Of a stretch of 52,540 nt of DNA, positions 49,976-52,540 are shown in pieces. Source of the DNA: Thiobacillus sp. (GTDB lineage: Bacteria; Pseudomonadota; Gammaproteobacteria; Burkholderiales; Thiobacillaceae); contig JANJWS010000024.1 of the NCBI GenBank assembly GCA_024709425.1, positions 1 to 52,540 of the forward strand, written 5' to 3'. The notes under the pieces are model-generated. The model was not told where the DNA came from and did no database searches. It was given only the letters and a program-made list of their open reading frames with translations. The translations under genes were made by a program, and so were the position numbers. Position 1 is the stretch's first letter. Each line of letters opens with the position of its first letter.

Positions 49976-50395
49976 ATGTCCGCTTCCCCCAAACCCCTTA
50001 CCGAGGCCGCCCTGTTGAAGATGCCGGAATCGGCCTATATGAATGTGGCCCAACTCGCCTTCTTCCGCGCGCGGCTGGAAGCGCTGCGCGCGGAAATGCT
50101 GGAGAACGCCGCTGACACCGGCTTGCACCTGAAGGAAACCGAAAACGTCGCCGACCCGAGCGACCGCGCCACGGTCGAGGAAGAGCAGCAGCTCGAACAA
50201 CGCGTACGCGACCGTGAACGCAAGCTGCTGAAAAAAATCGACCAGGCGCTCGCGCGCATCGAAAACGGCGATTATGGCTGGTGCCTGGAAACCGGCGATC
50301 CGATCGGCCTGCCGCGCCTGCTGGCACGTCCCACCGCGGAATATTCCATCGAAGCGCAGACCCGCCACGAGCAGCAGGAAAGGCTGCGCGCCTGA
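49976..50395 (+). CDS. dksA: DksA-type RNA polymerase-binding regulator with incomplete zinc finger
   Basis: A 139-residue transcription factor that enters the RNA polymerase secondary channel and works with ppGpp. The coiled coil carries the tip motif ADPSDRATVEEEQ with the functional DxxDxA. The C-terminal finger region, YGWCLETGDPIGLPRLLARPTAEYSIEAQ, has one of the four zinc cysteines found in E. coli DksA (CxxC...CxxC). Related Cys-poor forms are known, so it should work without zinc. I started at the ATG at 49976, giving the normal length. Confidence 0.94.
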   Translation: MSASPKPLTEAALLKMPESAYMNVAQLAFFRARLEALRAEMLENAADTGLHLKETENVADPSDRATVEEEQQLEQRVRDRERKLLKKIDQALARIENGDYGWCLETGDPIGLPRLLARPTAEYSIEAQTRHEQQERLRA

Positions 50396-50406
50396 GCCAG
50401 CCCGGC

Positions 50407-50574
50407 ATGGAAACGGACGCGCCACTTCCCGTAACCCTGCTGACCGGTTTTGGCTTCGGCCGCCGCTGCGCGGCTTCACGTCGGCTGCGCCGACATGAGC
50501 CTGCGCCGAAACCTGCCTTGGCTCGCCCCGCGCTTGTGTCACGATGCCAACATCCGACAATCCGCTTCCCGTAA
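50407..50574 (+). pseudogene. Truncated duplicate of the CobW gene start
   Basis: A frame from the ATG at 50407 begins METDAPLPVTLLTGFGF and then loses CobW similarity and ends after 55 residues. Its 27-base segment at 50425-50451 is identical to the start of the intact gene at 50565-50591, 140 bases downstream. This looks like an old 5' end of the gene left after a duplication or insertion. The DNA between the copies contains a GTCGGC-TGC-GCCGAC hairpin (50480-50494). Translation of the stub is unlikely to matter. Confidence 0.75.
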
Positions 50575-51590
50575 CCCTGCTGACCGGTTTTCTGGGCAGC
50601 GGCAAGACCACGCTGCTCAACCACCTGGTGCGCAATCTCCCGCGCACCGCGATCCTGATGAACGAATTCGGCGAGACCGCGCTCGACCATCAGCTGCTCG
50701 AGAAGATGGACGGCCCGATGGCGCTGCTCGCCGGCGGCTGCGTGTGCTGCACCATTTCCGGCAGCCTGTCGCCGACACTGAAGAACCTGTGGATGGCGCG
50801 CCAGAAGGGCGATATTCCGCCGTTCGAGCGCGTCATCATCGAAACCACGGGCGTGGCCGACCCGGCGCCGGTGCTCGCCAACCTGCTGCACGACAACTGG
50901 ATCCGCGCACGCTTCCGTCTCGACGGCGTGGTCACCACGGTCGACGCGCTGTTCGGCATGGGGCAGCTGGATGAACACTTCGAGGCGGTGAAGCAGGTGG
51001 CGGTGGCCGACCGACTGCTCTTGACCAAGACCGACCTCGTGGATGCAGAAACCGTCGCCGCGCTGCGCGCGCGGCTTGGCGAACTCAACCCCGGCGCGGA
51101 CATCGTCACCGTGACCCACGGCGAACTCGACCCGGCGACGATCCGCAATCTCGGCCTGTGGAACGCCGATACGCACAAGCTCGAAGCGGCGCGCTGGTTG
51201 AAACCGCAGCGCTACCGCCCGACGGTGGCGCCACGGCTCGGCGGCAAGCCGGCAACGGACGCGCATGACGCGCGTATCCGCGCCTTCTCGGTGGTGCTCG
51301 ACGCGCCGGTCGACCGTTTCGGCCTGCAAGCGGCACTCGACATGCTGGTGTCGTTCCGCGCCGAGAACCTGCTGCGCTTCAAGGCCATCGTCAACGTCGC
51401 CGGCGAGCCGTTGCCGGTGGTGCTGCACGGCGTGCAGCACGTGCTGTATCCGGAGACGCGACTGGAAGCCTGGCCCGACGACGACCGCCGCAGCCGCTTC
51501 GTGTTCATCGTGCGCGACCTCGATCCCGCGTTCGTCGAAAAGCTGCTCGCCAATTTCACCGGCGCCGCGACCGCAGCGCCTGCCGCATGA
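50544..51590 (+). CDS. CobW/COG0523 family GTPase (metallochaperone)
   Basis: A 348-residue GTPase of the G3E family that delivers metal to target proteins. Walker A is TGFLGSGKTTLL, the metal site is GCVCC (CxCC), and the G4 motif TKTDLVD follows. The C-terminal CobW_C domain ends near FVFIVRDLD. Members serve zinc (ZigA/YjiA type) or cobalt (CobW). With a Cys/His protein and a His-rich outer-membrane protein nearby, zinc is plausible here, but this is inference. Its 5' end is partly duplicated upstream. It overlaps yidD by 4 bases. Confidence 0.93.
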   Translation: MPTSDNPLPVTLLTGFLGSGKTTLLNHLVRNLPRTAILMNEFGETALDHQLLEKMDGPMALLAGGCVCCTISGSLSPTLKNLWMARQKGDIPPFERVIIETTGVADPAPVLANLLHDNWIRARFRLDGVVTTVDALFGMGQLDEHFEAVKQVAVADRLLLTKTDLVDAETVAALRARLGELNPGADIVTVTHGELDPATIRNLGLWNADTHKLEAARWLKPQRYRPTVAPRLGGKPATDAHDARIRAFSVVLDAPVDRFGLQAALDMLVSFRAENLLRFKAIVNVAGEPLPVVLHGVQHVLYPETRLEAWPDDDRRSRFVFIVRDLDPAFVEKLLANFTGAATAAPAA

Positions 51591-51832
51591 ACCTCGCGCA
51601 GCGCCTGCTCATTGCACTGATCCGCGGCTACCAGCTCGCGCTCTCGCCCTGGCTCGGGCGGCAGTGCCGCTATCTGCCGACCTGCTCGGAATATGGCAAG
51701 GAGGCGATCGAAAAGCACGGCGCACTGAAGGGCGCCTGGCTCGCCGCCTGCCGCGTCGGCCGCTGCCGCCCCGGCTGCGCGCACGGCTACGACCCGGTGC
51801 CGCCGGTCGAGCCCCACGACAAACCCCGGTAG
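51587..51832 (+). CDS. yidD: Membrane protein insertion efficiency factor YidD
   Basis: An 81-residue protein of the YidD family, which helps YidC insert inner-membrane proteins. IRGYQLALSPWLGRQCRYLPTCSEYGKEAIEKHG and HGYDPVPP match the family. YidD normally lies between rnpA and yidC; here it overlaps the CobW gene by 4 bases (ATGA), so it has moved to a metal-handling context or is a second copy. Confidence 0.95.
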   Translation: MNLAQRLLIALIRGYQLALSPWLGRQCRYLPTCSEYGKEAIEKHGALKGAWLAACRVGRCRPGCAHGYDPVPPVEPHDKPR

Positions 51833-51842
51833 AATTCGGGCC

Positions 51843-52130
51843 ATGCTGCCGCGTCGCGCCCTCTCCTGGCTCCTCGCCCTGTGCCTGCTGCTGGGCCAGG
51901 CGGCGGCGTTCGCGCATGCGCTGGAGCACCTCGATCCCCACGGCACGACGCCCGACCACGCGTGTGAACTGTGCGTGGCCCAGGCCCAGCTCGGCGGCGG
52001 GGTGCCCGGCAAGCCCTTCGTGCCGCAGGCCGAAGCCGTTCCCTTTGTCGTCGCCGCCAGCGCAGCCCTGTCACCGGGTCGTCTGCTGACCCGCCACGCG
52101 CCTGCCCGCGCCCCACCCGTCTCCGCCTGA
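51843..52130 (+). CDS. Small exported Cys/His protein (DUF2946-like)
   Basis: A 95-residue protein with a signal peptide (LSWLLALCLLLGQAAAFAHA) and a short mature part with HALEHLDPH and HACELC, resembling DUF2946-type proteins often found with metal-transport genes. The His and Cys could bind a metal. The function is unknown. It starts 10 bases after yidD and precedes a His-rich outer-membrane protein. Confidence 0.75.
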   Translation: MLPRRALSWLLALCLLLGQAAAFAHALEHLDPHGTTPDHACELCVAQAQLGGGVPGKPFVPQAEAVPFVVAASAALSPGRLLTRHAPARAPPVSA

Positions 52131-52149
52131 ATAAAACCTGCCTTGAATC

Positions 52150-52187
52150 CCCGCCGGGCCCACGCCCCGCGGGTTGCCTGCTTTTTT
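52150..52187 (+). terminator. Probable terminator or attenuator before the last gene
   Basis: CCCGC (52150-52154) and GCGGG (52169-52173) with inner GGG/CCC pairing form an interrupted stem, and a T run (52182-52187) follows after eight bases. It lies 15 bases before the ATG of the outer-membrane protein, so it could limit read-through or be part of a controlled leader. Confidence 0.4.
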
Positions 52188-52201
52188 CGACGGAGTTCAC
52201 C

Positions 52202-52540
52202 ATGTTTCGAGTCACCCTGCTCGCGGCCGCGCTGACGGCTGCTTTCCCTGCATTCGCCCAGTCCAACCTTGACGCCCTGCGCGCCGAACTGAAAGACATG
52301 AAAACCGCCTACGAGGCGCGCATCGCCGCACTCGAAGCGCGCATCCAGCAAGCCGAGACCAACGTCCCTGCAACGCCCGCGCCACAAGCCGCCGCAGCCG
52401 GCAGCTTCAACCCGGATATCTCGCTCATCCTGCAAGGCAAATACGCCCATCTCGACGATATCGAGCATCGTCACATCAGCGGCTTCCTGCCTGCCGGGCA
52501 CGACCACGGCACGCCGCGCGGCTTCTCGCTCGACCACACC
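52202..52540 (+). CDS. Outer-membrane protein, N-terminal part (cut by window end)
   Basis: The first 113 residues of a larger exported protein. A signal peptide (MFRVTLLAAALTAAFPAFA) is followed by a predicted coiled coil (DALRAELKDMKTAYEARIAA), then NPDISLILQGKY and a His-rich stretch with EHRHISGFLPAGHDHG and FSLDH. The coiled coil followed by a barrel-like start suggests a porin-type outer-membrane protein. His-rich segments fit metal contact, consistent with the CobW-type gene upstream. The rest is outside the window. Confidence 0.75.
   Translation, partial: MFRVTLLAAALTAAFPAFAQSNLDALRAELKDMKTAYEARIAALEARIQQAETNVPATPAPQAAAAGSFNPDISLILQGKYAHLDDIEHRHISGFLPAGHDHGTPRGFSLDHT

Overview
The window looks like a chromosomal segment of a GC-rich betaproteobacterium. 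The evidence is the hemA-prfA-prmC-grxD order, a glnA/ntrBC block, dapF-DUF484-xerC, an ahcY-metF operon under an SAH riboswitch, a DksA without a complete zinc finger, and PEP-CTERM proteins. A Thiobacillus-like or Rhodocyclales-like host is my inference; no rRNA or other decisive marker is present. I see no tRNA, rRNA, CRISPR, prophage or complete insertion sequence.

Region 1 (1-9.2 kb, + strand): a heptanucleotide array runs into a three-gene set (sulfurtransferase, unknown protein, TauD-like oxygenase). Then come hemA, prfA and prmC, and a four-gene operon: a Cys-containing exported protein with a CTPGYWK motif, a PqqD-like protein, an HprK-related kinase and a nucleotidyltransferase. This matches the poorly understood 'HPr-rel-A' gene set and is the best candidate here for an undescribed system. 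grxD follows with its own sigma-70 promoter and a strong terminator.

Region 2 (9.2-11.8 kb): two tandem PEP-CTERM proteins lie behind a textbook sigma-54 promoter, then comes a MITE-like repeat.

Region 3 (11.8-18.7 kb): ntrC, ntrB, a DUF4124 gene and glnA on the minus strand. glnA has a sigma-54 promoter and two NtrC-type sites, and a rhodanese gene diverges from it. aroE-mtgA and a hairpin-rich intergenic patch follow.

Region 4 (18.9-24.1 kb): mgtE-msbA-ttcA overlap as one unit; an aminotransferase follows.

Region 5 (24.3-32.6 kb): a probable copper-uptake locus. It holds an OprC-like receptor with the CxxxM/HxM ligand pattern, a second TonB-dependent receptor, a sialidase-fold secreted protein, a TlpA-like thioredoxin, and TonB-ExbB-ExbD to energise the receptors. 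A palindrome-rich intergenic region follows.

Region 6 (33-40.7 kb): SAM-cycle genes. metF, a holin-like membrane protein and ahcY sit behind the SAH riboswitch, and metK sits behind a possible SAM-II-like leader. Between them are a NarX/NarL-type two-component pair split by the second MITE-like copy, and a Ca2+/cation antiporter.

Region 7 (40.7-52.5 kb): two LpxL-type acyltransferases, a GNAT enzyme, dapF-DUF484-xerC, a PAS-GGDEF-EAL protein, ppk2 with a lipoprotein gene, dksA, a CobW-type metallochaperone with a partly duplicated 5' end, yidD, a small Cys/His protein and the start of a His-rich outer-membrane protein cut by the window edge. The last genes suggest a metal (possibly zinc) homeostasis locus.
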